A DNA stretch of 64,000 nucleotides from Sphaeroforma sirkka (GCA_001586965.3 LUCW03000005.1:441501-505500), one strand, 5' to 3'. Positions 18,095 through 27,327 are shown, counted from the first letter of the stretch. A program made the numbers and translations. The notes: generated from the letters alone by a model not told the origin.

Positions 18095-19936
18095 ATGCGT
18101 ATCTGGCATCACCACGCCGCCTTCGAGTCCGCCGCGGACGCGGTCGCCTTTGCCATCGCCTCCGGGTTCCGCATGCACACCAAGTCCACCTTCGTGTGCA
18201 TGCACGTCCATCGTGCCAAGTGTACCATGCGTCTCCGCATCACGGGCTCAGACCTCTACTACAGCGTCCTTGCGAACGCCTCCGCACAGGATCTTGCCAC
18301 GCACGGCCACCAGTTCACCGAGCTCCGCCGTCTCACACCGGACCAAAAGCTCTTCCTAGAAACCCTTTGCCGCCTACCTGTCCCCCCCAAGCAGATGCGC
18401 ATGGAACTCATTAAGAAGTTTGGCGCCATCCCGTCTGTCGTCTCGCTGACCCTCAAGCAGCTCCAGAACTACAAGTCCAATCGCGTCCAGCATTTCAGGG
18501 CCAACTTCGACTACACCCTCGCCGAGATCGCCAAGTGGGTCCAGGCCCACCCCGACTACTGCTTCACGAGCCCCGCCGACCTGACGTCCATCAAGGACTT
18601 CCACCTTGTCCTCTGCTCAGCCTCCCTGCTCCGCCATCGCGCGACCGGCACGCGTACTAGTCTGTTTGACATTACCTTCAAGACCAATCTAAGTGGTTTC
18701 TACCTTATTATCGAAGGCACCATCTCGCTCCAGCAAACGTTCCGGCTCTGCTCCATCACCATTGCCGCCGAGAAGTCCGCGCAGACCTACCAGAAAACCC
18801 TCAACGCCACGGTCCGCCGCTTCGTGTCCGAGGGGCAGTGGCCGGCATACTTTGTGTCTGACAACGAGGCTGGCATCCATTCTGCTTACGGAGCCGTCTT
18901 CCCCGACGCCAGGCGCGTCCCGTGCATGTTCCATCTCGTGGAAGGCCTGCGCAACGCCAAGCACGCGTATACTAAGAAGCTCGACAAGGATGCGCGAGCC
19001 AAGAGCTCGGCGGAGCTGTCTGCGCTGCTGAGCATTGGCGACCCCGCCCGGTCCAAGAAGGCGAAGACACTGTTTGAGTCCAGCTGGCCGGACCTCGCGG
19101 CCGACCTCCGCGACCTCTACGGGGACCTCGGCGGGCGCAGCGAGCTCGTCCCCGGTGTCCCGATCACCAACAATGCCCTCGAGAGTTTCAACCAGCAGAT
19201 CAAGCAGACCGTGACCAAGTTCCGCCGCCTGCCGCTCATTGAGCTACTCGACGGCCTGCAGACCCTGATTGTGAGTCTCGAGGCCGACTACGCCGCCAAC
19301 CCAGAGTGCCTCGACGCCACAACCATCACCCCCACTACTCCGGACCACGTCAAGCGGCGTCTGCGGCAGACGTTCGCAGAGGCCCTTCGGCTTGTTGCAC
19401 AGGACCAGGAGGTTGTTATCGTGGCGGGGCCGGCCGCCGACGAGGAGAGTCTGGCCCAGCAGCTCGCCGGCGTCGAGGGCGAGATCCGCACGCTGACCGC
19501 AGAGCTGGCCGCCAGCTTCTCGTCCGCGGTCCTCGGCAAGCTCGGCGACCTCGACGTGGTCGCGAAGCGCTTGCGGGGTGCCATCGAGGACGCCCGGGCG
19601 CACGTCGACAGGGGGGCCTGCTGTCTCAGCGCGGCGCCGAGACACGTCGCTGTTGCGCTGCCCAACCCCTTGTACGACCCGCAGTACTCGCCAATCTTCC
19701 GCCTAGCACACCCTGAGTCCCATACGGTCCAGGGGGCTTCCAGGGCGTACGCGTGCAACTGTAACACGTACTACCAGTACGTGACGTGCATGCACTCCAT
19801 GGCCCGGCGCCTCGTTTCTGGGGCAATACCGACGGCGGGGTACGAGAAGGTGACCGTGACAAGCCTGGACACCAAGCCCAAGATGAACGCCAAGCGGAGC
19901 CACAAGCGGGTCGGCACGGCGCTGCAGCGAGACTAG
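18095..19936 (+). CDS. MULE (MuDR-type) transposase-like protein with SWIM zinc finger
   Basis: Protein of 613 residues. N-terminus (about 5-75) is a FAR1/FLYWCH-like Cys/His domain (VCMHVHRAKCTMRLRI ... HGHQF). The central DDE domain shows SLFDITFKTN (first Asp, about 190), YFVSDNEAG (second Asp, about 255) and NNALESFNQQIKQ (Glu, about 365), a standard MULE pattern. C-terminal YACNCNTYYQYVTCMHSMAR fits the SWIM pattern C-x-C-x8-C-x-H. The frame is whole, GC-rich like viral genes, and has a viral-type promoter; no obvious terminal inverted repeats flank it. This suggests a long-resident or domesticated gene, perhaps a DNA-binding regulator, rather than a recent insertion. Confidence 0.85.
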   Translation: MRIWHHHAAFESAADAVAFAIASGFRMHTKSTFVCMHVHRAKCTMRLRITGSDLYYSVLANASAQDLATHGHQFTELRRLTPDQKLFLETLCRLPVPPKQMRMELIKKFGAIPSVVSLTLKQLQNYKSNRVQHFRANFDYTLAEIAKWVQAHPDYCFTSPADLTSIKDFHLVLCSASLLRHRATGTRTSLFDITFKTNLSGFYLIIEGTISLQQTFRLCSITIAAEKSAQTYQKTLNATVRRFVSEGQWPAYFVSDNEAGIHSAYGAVFPDARRVPCMFHLVEGLRNAKHAYTKKLDKDARAKSSAELSALLSIGDPARSKKAKTLFESSWPDLAADLRDLYGDLGGRSELVPGVPITNNALESFNQQIKQTVTKFRRLPLIELLDGLQTLIVSLEADYAANPECLDATTITPTTPDHVKRRLRQTFAEALRLVAQDQEVVIVAGPAADEESLAQQLAGVEGEIRTLTAELAASFSSAVLGKLGDLDVVAKRLRGAIEDARAHVDRGACCLSAAPRHVAVALPNPLYDPQYSPIFRLAHPESHTVQGASRAYACNCNTYYQYVTCMHSMARRLVSGAIPTAGYEKVTVTSLDTKPKMNAKRSHKRVGTALQRD

Positions 19937-19973
19937 TTGAGAAACACGAAAAATAAATAAATCAAACAATAAA

Positions 19974-21689
19974 TCAAAAGTACGTGGCCAGCAGTTCGCT
20001 GCTGGCTCTCCAGAACCCCCTGTAGTCGGCGACAACCGCCGGGGATGTCCGCGAGATGAGGGCGTCGAGGACCGTGGGCTCGTGTGCGTAGTCGAGCACG
20101 CCCTTGTGTACGATACGGTCCAGGTTGCACCCCGCATCCAGGCGCTCGACCATCAAGAGCACCATGGGCGCGCTGCGGGCCTTGAGGGCGAGGTGCACGC
20201 TGTCTTCGCTGGTCTCGAACGTGTACGACTCGCACAGGATCGCGAGAGCCGACGCCTGCTTGTGGCGCAGGGCCGCGACGAGCATCATCTCCAGGTTCTC
20301 CCCCACCAGCCGTCTGTACGTCAATATCATTTCTACCAGCATGGCGTCCGAGTAGACCAGCTGCCCCAGCGCGACGCCCCCATCGGAGACGTAGTCGATG
20401 TCGGAACGGACCAAGAAGTGCCGCAGACCGCCCGACGCCTGTGTATGCAAACACCACTTGAAGGCGGCGAACCGCTGGGTGTCGTTGAGGCGGTCCAGCA
20501 CGTACTCCACACACCAGGCGTCGGGGATGGTGCAGATGCGCTTGGCGAGCACGGTGGCGTAGCAGGGCACGTCGAACTCGGGGTGCCGCAGCATAGCGGC
20601 AAAGACCGCGGCGGAGTCACTCAGGACCGCCGAGTGGAACGCCATTGGCGCCGAGTCGCCAAACCGGATGCCGGGCTCCAGCAGAAGCAGGCACATGTCC
20701 TCGTTCCGCATGTAGTAGGCGAGGCAGAAGGCGGACGCCAGGGCATCGCCCTTGTACCCCGCCAGGAGCAGGGTCTTGACAAACGCCAGGTGGTTGAAGC
20801 GGGACCCCAGGAAGAGGAGGGTATCCTTGTGTATCTCCGGCGCAGCGAGCAGGTCCGCCTTGCGGACCTCGACCATGGCCCCAAACAGCTTGATGTCGTT
20901 CGCCAGACGCACACTGCGGAACAGGTCGCCCCCGAGCTCCAGGTGCGGGGTCTCGATAATCCGCCGCAGAGTCTCTGAGGTGCAGAACACAAAGGAGAGC
21001 TGTCGCATGTGAGACATGGTCAACATGTCCTCGAGGGCATCCGCCGTGAACACGGAGTCGTCGTTGCACCGCAGCGCCTCCAGCTGCGTGAGGTGCGCGA
21101 ATGTGGTGCCCGTCTCGATTTCACATCCAGAGACATCGAGTTTCTTGAGGTTCGTCATGGTTGCCAGGAACTGCACGTTGGACACCGCGTTGTCCACAAT
21201 GTAGAGCTCCTCCAGTGTCTGGTGGTGGTCCCTGGCCAGCGAGCACAGGCAGCTGGTGTTGGTGGTCTCGAGGCGCACGCGGCGCAGGGGGGCCCCCTTG
21301 GGGATCTGCAGCCGGTCGAGGGTCCGGTACTCGATGCACACGACCTCGAGCGTCTCGAGCAGGGTAAACCCACGCAGCGAGAGCGTGGTCGCAGAGACGT
21401 TCAGGTAGCCCTGGAGCACAATGTGCCTAGTGCCGCGCAGGGCGTGGAGCTTGGTGATGGTCGTGATGCCGTCGCCGTTGCTGGTAAGCAGGTCCACGAC
21501 GGTCTGCGCCTCGAGGTGCAGACCCGACTTCTGGAACAGGTCGATCTCGCCCTGGTTGCCAAACACAATGCGGTACCCCGTGTAGTGTTGGTAGAGGGCC
21601 CAGAAGGTCGGCGGGTCAGCCATGCCCATGGTGAACTGCAGCACGCAGCCCAGGCGCACCGGCACACAGAGTTTCGCAAACAGGTCCAT
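19974..21689 (-). CDS. Leucine-rich-repeat protein with ankyrin-like helical C-terminal half
   Basis: Protein of 571 residues. I start at ATG 21689; another in-frame ATG at 21704 is the last three bases of transposon copy 1 and was created by the insertion. Residues about 75-270 hold LRR-like strands at regular spacing (LRGTRHIVLQGYLNV, LETLEVVCIEYRTLDRL, LKKLDVSGCEI). Residues 290-560 are repeated helical pairs resembling degenerate ankyrin repeats (RFNHLAFVKTLLLAGYKGDAL). Giant viruses often carry such families for host interaction, frequently with F-box-like N-termini. Its upstream region is now the transposon end, so its native promoter has been displaced. Confidence 0.7.
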   Translation of the reverse strand: MDLFAKLCVPVRLGCVLQFTMGMADPPTFWALYQHYTGYRIVFGNQGEIDLFQKSGLHLEAQTVVDLLTSNGDGITTITKLHALRGTRHIVLQGYLNVSATTLSLRGFTLLETLEVVCIEYRTLDRLQIPKGAPLRRVRLETTNTSCLCSLARDHHQTLEELYIVDNAVSNVQFLATMTNLKKLDVSGCEIETGTTFAHLTQLEALRCNDDSVFTADALEDMLTMSHMRQLSFVFCTSETLRRIIETPHLELGGDLFRSVRLANDIKLFGAMVEVRKADLLAAPEIHKDTLLFLGSRFNHLAFVKTLLLAGYKGDALASAFCLAYYMRNEDMCLLLLEPGIRFGDSAPMAFHSAVLSDSAAVFAAMLRHPEFDVPCYATVLAKRICTIPDAWCVEYVLDRLNDTQRFAAFKWCLHTQASGGLRHFLVRSDIDYVSDGGVALGQLVYSDAMLVEMILTYRRLVGENLEMMLVAALRHKQASALAILCESYTFETSEDSVHLALKARSAPMVLLMVERLDAGCNLDRIVHKGVLDYAHEPTVLDALISRTSPAVVADYRGFWRASSELLATYF

Positions 21690-21701
21690 GATATCGTGTT
21701 T

Positions 21702-21849
21702 CATTAATGTTAACTTAGCATACAATTGTCTATATGTTGCGTTCCTATAACGGCACGTTCTGAATTTAAAAGGGTATGCCTTGGATGGCAAATCCCATGA
21801 TTTTTCTATCTATATATCTATATATCTATATATCTATATATCTATATAT
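21702..21849 (-). ncRNA. Candidate guide-RNA (omega-RNA) region at transposon end, copy 1
   Basis: In TnpB and Fanzor systems the guide RNA scaffold is usually transcribed from the 3' end of the nuclease gene and the element end, with the guide reaching into flanking DNA. This 148-nt tail after the Fanzor stop is identical in both copies apart from the microsatellite length. It contains a small TGCC/GGCA stem. Position is the only argument; no transcript evidence is available. Confidence 0.25.
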
Positions 21850-24606
21850 CTACCCTATGGCTCGTCGTGTATTCCTCGTTCGTCTGAAGACCTTCCCGAC
21901 ATCCCCAAGTACCGTAGTCTCCAGTGCATTGCGAAACATGTTCAATATCGCATTCACGTCTCGCTGAAACAATAGATTTCTCCTTGTCACACCTTCACCT
22001 GTCACACAATGCATGCAGCGCATGTGCTTAAACGGTGCGTGACGCCCAACAGCTACAGGAGTCATCGGCTCGTTCGTATGACACACAGAACACACCTGTG
22101 ATGTTCTGAACTCTTCTGAAAACATCACAAAACAGTGTTTGCTCAACTCTCGAACCAATGTCTGTCCGAAGCCAACAAGCCCCTTCGCGTTGCTCGTAAA
22201 TTGTCCATCTCCATACAACACAATAGGATCTAGTGTTTTGTAGCCAGCTCGCCCTTCACTGCAGTACCTTGACAACATCCGCATCACGTGCTGTATAAAC
22301 TGGACCTTCAGCCGCTCACCCAGTCCACGTGCACCTACAGCTTCGGATTTAAATACAGATTTTGCGACTTTTGCAAATGACCCTTCCCTCGCGATCGGGT
22401 GTTTTGCCAAGTACACCCGCCATAGCTTCGACGAGTTCCTCAGTGTAGCTGCACTCACACTAAATGTCCTGTACGTCACTGACACCTTGTACTTTGTGTG
22501 TTCGGACATATCGTTGTCAACATATTTCACCCTCAGTCTGGATGGATAGAATACTCCAAACACAACCTCATGCATATTCGGGTCCACGGTCACAATCGGG
22601 CGGTTGACAAACTTTGCTCTTGCACTGTCACCATACTGTGCATACAGATCTTTCAGTGTTGCCAGATATGTTCGATTAATCTGTTTACCCACCTTTGCTG
22701 AACCAAACAATCCACCAGCCTTATACTCCGATCCGAGAATAGTCTCAAGGTTGACCCCATCACCCATCTTCATCGTCTTGTTGTAGTCGGGAACTCGCTC
22801 AAGTAGTCGCACAACACCTTTCGAGATCATCAACGATGGTCTTACCAGTTTGTTCGCCTTGTTCATCCGCTTCACAACCTCCAGGGTAAGATCCTTGCCG
22901 ATAAGCACATGCATACCCGTCAATTGGTCTGTGTTGGGAACTACATCAAATTGACTGTACTGCGATTCGTCGACTGTTGGTATCTTCCGACCTCGACCCT
23001 CGGTTGTGGACCAACACGATTTTGCCATCCCGAGTAATGCAGAAGGATCAATTCGGATTGCAAGTGGCAGCTTTCGACCAACTGGTGTTAGCTTGTCCAA
23101 AACAATATCATCATGACTTCTCACGGTCGAATAGATGACCTGAAACGTCCCCGGTGTGTCCACAAGCAACTGGAGTTCAGCATATCGCCTCTGCAATGTC
23201 TCTATCCAATTTTGACAAAATAGCTTTGTCACCTCAATAAACGATGTCGCCAATCCTTTCGTCGGATATTGTATACCAGATCCTTTTACCGTGGCGGTGA
23301 GACGACTAGCCAATTTGGTCACATCCACCGAGTCTACGTCAGAGTTCAGCTCGTCACCGGCAGCTATGTCATCATCAAGTGGGCCCACCACATCTTCTAC
23401 ACTCTCACCCACGTCAACCGAAGCTACACCGGCTTCTAATCCCAGAAACACACCAAGAAGTCCCTCGAGAGTTCTATCTGACGCTCCATCAATAAACAAC
23501 GACAACCTGTTGTACCACTCCCGATTACATCGCTGGATGTATCTATGGATGGTGTATTTTGCATGTGGAAGTCGCCCAATGGTGGTATACCTTGTTCTAT
23601 TTCTACATCCATCCAGATTTTGACGCTTACTCCCCTTTGTAAGAGCCAGTTTATCGCGCACAACATTAGAATCCCCGCTGCGCTTCCGTCTCTTCACGGG
23701 TATAATTTTTGCAACAGAGTCGATGTCCAACTTCTGTTTCTTCAACACCCCTATAGAGTCTCGTTCAGACGCCTTCGTCAGGCGTCGTTTGGATGTGTTG
23801 TCCACAGACCTTTCCTTCGTCTTCCCGGGACACTTATGTGCATCTTCAGCGTTCTTAGATTTAAACTTGGCATCGCACCCGCTACACTCACCACAATAGT
23901 GTCGCGTTGCATAGAATGACCCACACTTCCCACACATCTGGCACTTGTGCTTTTTTAGACTTGACATTGTCTTGCAGCACTTGGGGCACTTGACGCATAT
24001 GTGGTCCTTGAGAGTCTCGAATGACTTGTTGCACACTGGACATTCCAACCAATGTTCCGCCTTGGTGTGTTTCATCAGGTCTTGAACGCGCTCTCCACAC
24101 GTTTCACATATCAGCAAATCTCCTTTAGGCCTCCTGGTGTTCGACGTCGGATCATAGTCTATAGTTTCATCGTTTCCCAGCTTCTTGAATGCTCCAGTGT
24201 CCGCCATCTCTAACAACCCGACAAAGCGGTTGGGTCTTTCATTCTTCACACCCCAGTAGAGCAGTGCTTCTTCGCGTCCAACTTCCCAGGTGAACTTGCG
24301 TGTTCTAGGTATAGATACTCTCCCATTCTTTGGACGTTGGGTGGATGAATTCTCTTTGGTCTGTTTCTGCCTGGTCCAAAGGCGAGATGCTAATTTTCGT
24401 TTAGGGGCACTTCTTGCGACCTTCTGAAGCAGTTGATGCTTCTCCTCCCCCAAACACTGTGACAAAGACAGCTCCCCGTTGTGAAACAAGTCAAATTGTT
24501 CAAATGCACGCATAGGCGTCCCACGCGTAGCGACTGGGCTATCTGATGTCATGCGACATAGTAGGTGTCCGAACCAGCTAATATCGATGCGATCTATTGC
24601 ATCCAA
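21850..24606 (-). CDS. Fanzor/TnpB-like RNA-guided nuclease homologue, main frame of copy 1
   Basis: Open frame of 918 residues. Residues about 160-270 form a Cys/His block of repeated zinc-finger-like pairs (CETCGERVQDLMKHTKAEH, CPVCNKSFETLKDH, CPKCCKTMSSLKKH, CQMCGKCGSFYATRHYC). The C-terminal third is Fanzor/TnpB-like: TVDPNMHEVVFGV (RuvC-I Asp), FSEEFRTSQVCSVC (Glu and first zinc pair), HMRCMHC (second pair) and RDVNAILNMF (RuvC-III Asp). In copy 2 the frame begins further upstream (51384 equivalent), so the full ancestral protein was near 1170 residues; in copy 1 small indels separate the N-terminal part (24821-25366) from this frame. The Glu in the EEF context rather than the usual RuvC-II site is a reported Fanzor trait. 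Confidence 0.8.
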   Translation of the reverse strand: MDAIDRIDISWFGHLLCRMTSDSPVATRGTPMRAFEQFDLFHNGELSLSQCLGEEKHQLLQKVARSAPKRKLASRLWTRQKQTKENSSTQRPKNGRVSIPRTRKFTWEVGREEALLYWGVKNERPNRFVGLLEMADTGAFKKLGNDETIDYDPTSNTRRPKGDLLICETCGERVQDLMKHTKAEHWLECPVCNKSFETLKDHICVKCPKCCKTMSSLKKHKCQMCGKCGSFYATRHYCGECSGCDAKFKSKNAEDAHKCPGKTKERSVDNTSKRRLTKASERDSIGVLKKQKLDIDSVAKIIPVKRRKRSGDSNVVRDKLALTKGSKRQNLDGCRNRTRYTTIGRLPHAKYTIHRYIQRCNREWYNRLSLFIDGASDRTLEGLLGVFLGLEAGVASVDVGESVEDVVGPLDDDIAAGDELNSDVDSVDVTKLASRLTATVKGSGIQYPTKGLATSFIEVTKLFCQNWIETLQRRYAELQLLVDTPGTFQVIYSTVRSHDDIVLDKLTPVGRKLPLAIRIDPSALLGMAKSCWSTTEGRGRKIPTVDESQYSQFDVVPNTDQLTGMHVLIGKDLTLEVVKRMNKANKLVRPSLMISKGVVRLLERVPDYNKTMKMGDGVNLETILGSEYKAGGLFGSAKVGKQINRTYLATLKDLYAQYGDSARAKFVNRPIVTVDPNMHEVVFGVFYPSRLRVKYVDNDMSEHTKYKVSVTYRTFSVSAATLRNSSKLWRVYLAKHPIAREGSFAKVAKSVFKSEAVGARGLGERLKVQFIQHVMRMLSRYCSEGRAGYKTLDPIVLYGDGQFTSNAKGLVGFGQTLVRELSKHCFVMFSEEFRTSQVCSVCHTNEPMTPVAVGRHAPFKHMRCMHCVTGEGVTRRNLLFQRDVNAILNMFRNALETTVLGDVGKVFRRTRNTRRAIG

Positions 24607-25366
24607 AACAATAACCGCTTGTCCAATTTCGACTCAGCTCGACCCGTGGTATTCTCGCGCTTAACCGAAATTTCTTCATACTCGGCCCTGATATAGCGCA
24701 TCATCTGATCTACATGATCCTCGGCGCGCCGAGACTGAAATAGATTGGGGTCCCAGCGATCGGCGTGGGTGGCATTTACCACTGTCATTCTTGACATGGC
24801 AAACGCTCGCCGTAGTGTTCCTACTTCGTACACGCACCAGTCAATGATCGAATTGGGTGTGGGTGTATTACTATATAGTCGTCTAATGTCTCAATCATGT
24901 CGGAGTCAACTGCCGAGTACAAGTACTTGAGGTTGGTGGTGTGTCTACCTCTTGCCCATAGTACTACCTTATCTCTAGTCAGCACAACATCCTCGGTGGA
25001 CGAATTTGTTGCAATCCATCGAGCAGGATCGACACTAGAAACAATGTCCACATGGTTGCGACGAATGCCAACCCGGGCTGCATCTATCAGCACATGGGGC
25101 CAGACGATAGGTGGAGTACGCCGATGGTTAATCTTGTATCTTGCGTCGTGCACCAACTTGTGCATAGATTTCATTGAGTCAACTTGGTAGAGGGGTAGAA
25201 CAAAGACCAGACGCTGAAATCCACCTACGACAGCGTGATTGTATCCCGCTAAGACCTCGATCATCTCAGCGGATGTCTTGTCGATCATACTAACATTAAG
25301 TCCGGGGGTCTGATTCGCACAGGTTGCAAGATCGATGTAGAGCGATCGCTTGCTGATTAAGGGCAT
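24594..25366 (-). pseudogene. N-terminal part of the Fanzor-like gene, copy 1
   Basis: Two short frames, starting MPLISKRSLYIDLATC (181 residues) and YEVGTLRRAFAMSRM (79 residues), match the N-terminal portion that is continuous with the zinc-finger region in copy 2. In copy 1 a dinucleotide duplication in an AT-rich run near 24870 and a small length change near 24610 put them out of frame. I recognise no domain in this part; its conservation next to a Fanzor suggests an extra DNA- or partner-binding domain. Confidence 0.6.
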
Positions 25367-25544
25367 TGTGTTGCAAATCTATCTGTATAAAACATACACA
25401 GTGTAATTGTGAATTGTATTTGACAGTTTGAATGCCCTTATATACTAATTCCGAGTTTTACGTATCATCATTCAAAACCGATTCATAAACCTTAAGAGTA
25501 GGATGTCTTCCATGGATCAGCCATGTTTCTTGGACACAGGGGGA

Positions 25545-26582
25545 TTACCCTATTCCCGATTTACATCTAGACCAATTGAATACAGTCGCAACGCCATCAA
25601 TCGCTGGTGGTGATCTGGTAAGAACTATTCCACGCGATATAGGTGTAAGAGATATAATTGGATACATTTCAATCACATGAGGTGCTTTTGATCGACGTGG
25701 TGCAGTATGATCTCGGAGTAATGTTGCAAGTTGAGTCATAACATCAGACCTACTCCACATCACCGAATCGGATTGGCGAGAGATGAGGTCCACAATCTGC
25801 CTGACAAGTAATTCTTTCTGCATACCACTAATCGATTGCTTCTGAAAGACCCGGTTGCCAAGTGTCTGTTTCATATGGCGAAAGTAAGTTTCTACCTTCC
25901 AGCGATGTCCATACGCCTGGGCAATCTGCCCAGGACTTAGTACAGACAGATTGGTTAAGACATGGTACGTCTTACCGTCGTGTATGTAAGAGTGTCGCCG
26001 TGTGTAAGAGGGGAATGATCTCTGATTATGTTTAACGCGAAAGACAAAGTACGATCCTTTGGTGTGTATTTTGTCCGCCAACGTCCGGCTGAAATAGCCC
26101 CTATCAAATACATACATATCACCGCGAGATACAAATCTAGCAAGAAATGCGTCGCGTTCGTTGTGTGATACAAAAACTTGTGAATCGACGACGCGATGTG
26201 TATGACAGTCGTACATTGTGCTAATTAGCGCATGGGGATATTTACGGCTATTCCTCGACACTTTAAAATCCGCCCTTAGTCTAGGCCGAAGGCGGATAAA
26301 CGAGCCGTCAACCGCAATTGTTTGCATCCGTAACGGATATGGTTGTTGTGGCGTGTACTCTCGCAATATCGATTCGAGTACGTAGCAGGGAATTCTATTC
26401 ATGGCCTTTGCCATTGCCGTGGGGGAACACGTACAACCGGACATGGCAACTGCTGTGCGAACACCGATGTTCAACACAGCAGTGAGGATGTAGTGGAGGA
26501 CGACGTCGAATGTAGTTATAGACCGTTTTCGAAGAATCCATTTGTGGTCTTGGAGGTTGCAAAATGATTTTAATTTGTCCAT
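25545..26582 (-). CDS. IS4-family DDE transposase, copy 1 (intact)
   Basis: Protein of 345 residues with the IS4 (DDE_Tnp_1) signature: TIAVDGSFIRL (first Asp, about 95), YVFDRGYFSR (second Asp, about 160) and YGHRWKVETYFRHMK (about 225), which is an exact Y-x2-R-x3-E-x6-K motif. The N-terminal helical domain (TTFDVVLHYILTAVLNIG ... TPTAMAKAMNRIP region) is also family-typical. The 9-bp target duplication and CA-starting ends agree with IS4 chemistry. It is transcribed away from the right end of the element. Bacterial-type IS4 transposases are rare in eukaryotic viruses, so a horizontal origin is likely. AT-richer than neighbouring viral genes. Confidence 0.92.
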   Translation of the reverse strand: MDKLKSFCNLQDHKWILRKRSITTFDVVLHYILTAVLNIGVRTAVAMSGCTCSPTAMAKAMNRIPCYVLESILREYTPQQPYPLRMQTIAVDGSFIRLRPRLRADFKVSRNSRKYPHALISTMYDCHTHRVVDSQVFVSHNERDAFLARFVSRGDMYVFDRGYFSRTLADKIHTKGSYFVFRVKHNQRSFPSYTRRHSYIHDGKTYHVLTNLSVLSPGQIAQAYGHRWKVETYFRHMKQTLGNRVFQKQSISGMQKELLVRQIVDLISRQSDSVMWSRSDVMTQLATLLRDHTAPRRSKAPHVIEMYPIISLTPISRGIVLTRSPPAIDGVATVFNWSRCKSGIG

Positions 26583-26659
26583 ATTGACAATTTGAAAACA
26601 ATAGTTCTATAACCCAAAAAAAAAAAGAAAATCGCTTAAGTTGACACCATTGATCGTGT

Positions 26660-27007
26660 TTAGTTCCTTTGTCTAGCAGTGTAAGCCACTTCAGGCTCTG
26701 GCGGCGCGCGCGGGTGGTGGCGGCCCGTGAACGCGGCGAGCCCGACGAGCACGTCCACGGCCAGGAACAGGGGGTGTCCGGTTGCGGCAAAGGCCAGCCA
26801 GAGGGCGCCGTGGACAGGACGCAGCGCGTTCCACCAGATGAGACCGCCCCCGACCTCGACGCCCGTCTTGCGCATCCCCGCGAGGTAGATGACTAGGAAC
26901 CCCGCGCCAACGAGGGCGGCGACGATCCGTATGAGGGGGTTGAGGGTCGCGTGCACGGACGCGATGGCCACGAGGGTCCGGGCACATATACAGTATATCC
27001 AGTGCAT
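26660..27007 (-). CDS. Small membrane protein, giant-virus R-x-x-H-type
   Basis: Protein of 115 residues from MHWIYCICARTLVAIASV; an upstream in-frame start is unlikely. Three hydrophobic segments are seen (about 2-16, 25-45 and 75-100). The central WWNALRPVHGALWLAFA pattern, Asn-x-x-Arg-x-x-His between membrane helices, resembles a small conserved membrane protein family of large DNA viruses. Function unknown; possibly an internal virion membrane component. The transposon target duplication overlaps its stop codon without changing the protein. Before insertion, its stop lay only about 10 nt from the ATG of the LRR gene. Confidence 0.6.
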   Translation of the reverse strand: MHWIYCICARTLVAIASVHATLNPLIRIVAALVGAGFLVIYLAGMRKTGVEVGGGLIWWNALRPVHGALWLAFAATGHPLFLAVDVLVGLAAFTGRHHPRAPPEPEVAYTARQRN

Positions 27008-27033
27008 GCTTGTTTTGTTATGTACTAAGAAGG

Positions 27034-27291
27034 TCACAAGCGCTCTACCTTTGCACGGGCAAGCTGCGTCTGCTCGCGCAGTGTCAGCAGCACCTTGCGC
27101 AGGTGGTTCGCTTCCCGGTCCGGCAGCCCGCGAGGCCACCGATCCGCACGCTTCAGCAGCTCCCGCGCCGCCCGCACCTCGCGGATGACCCTACTCCTCT
27201 TAGCCCCGGTGCGCGGGTTGTTGACATAGTACATTTTGACCAGCTGCTTCTCGATCCCCCTGATCCTCTTGTCGTAGGTGTCTGTGTCCAT
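27034..27291 (-). CDS. Small highly charged helical protein
   Basis: Protein of 85 residues, almost entirely helical and basic (RIRGIEKQLVKMYYV, RVIREVRAARELLKRA). It contains an RxxR-rich middle and ends QLARAKVERL. No family recognised; a small nucleic-acid- or capsid-associated protein is possible. An A/T tract precedes the start (27292-27325). It lies in a run of minus-strand genes with VLTF3 upstream. Confidence 0.55.
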   Translation of the reverse strand: MDTDTYDKRIRGIEKQLVKMYYVNNPRTGAKRSRVIREVRAARELLKRADRWPRGLPDREANHLRKVLLTLREQTQLARAKVERL

Positions 27292-27327
27292 TTTTTTTTT
27301 TATGTAATGGCAGAAAAAAAATGGAAA

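Larger units (their letters stand above)
21702..26652 (-). mobile_element. IS4-type transposon carrying a Fanzor/TnpB-like gene, copy 1
   Basis: Element of 4951 bp. The transposase-side end (reading inward from 26652) is CAATGGTGTCAACTTA; the other end (inward from 21702) is CATTAATGTTAACTTA, matching at 12 of 16 positions. A 9-bp target duplication, ATCGTGTTT, lies at 21693-21701 and 26653-26661. The CAACTTA core resembles ends of bacterial IS4/IS231-group elements. Inside are an IS4 DDE transposase at the right and a large Fanzor-like gene running to the left end, both on the minus strand. An 8-bp (ATCTATAT) microsatellite sits just beyond the Fanzor stop. A nearly identical inverted copy lies at 50099-55047. 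It is a plain DNA transposon, young by its identity to copy 2. Confidence 0.92.

Noticed and set aside
22498-23919. Plus-strand frames inside transposon copy 1
   Set aside because: Antisense shadows of the Fanzor-like gene; the same shadows appear in copy 2.
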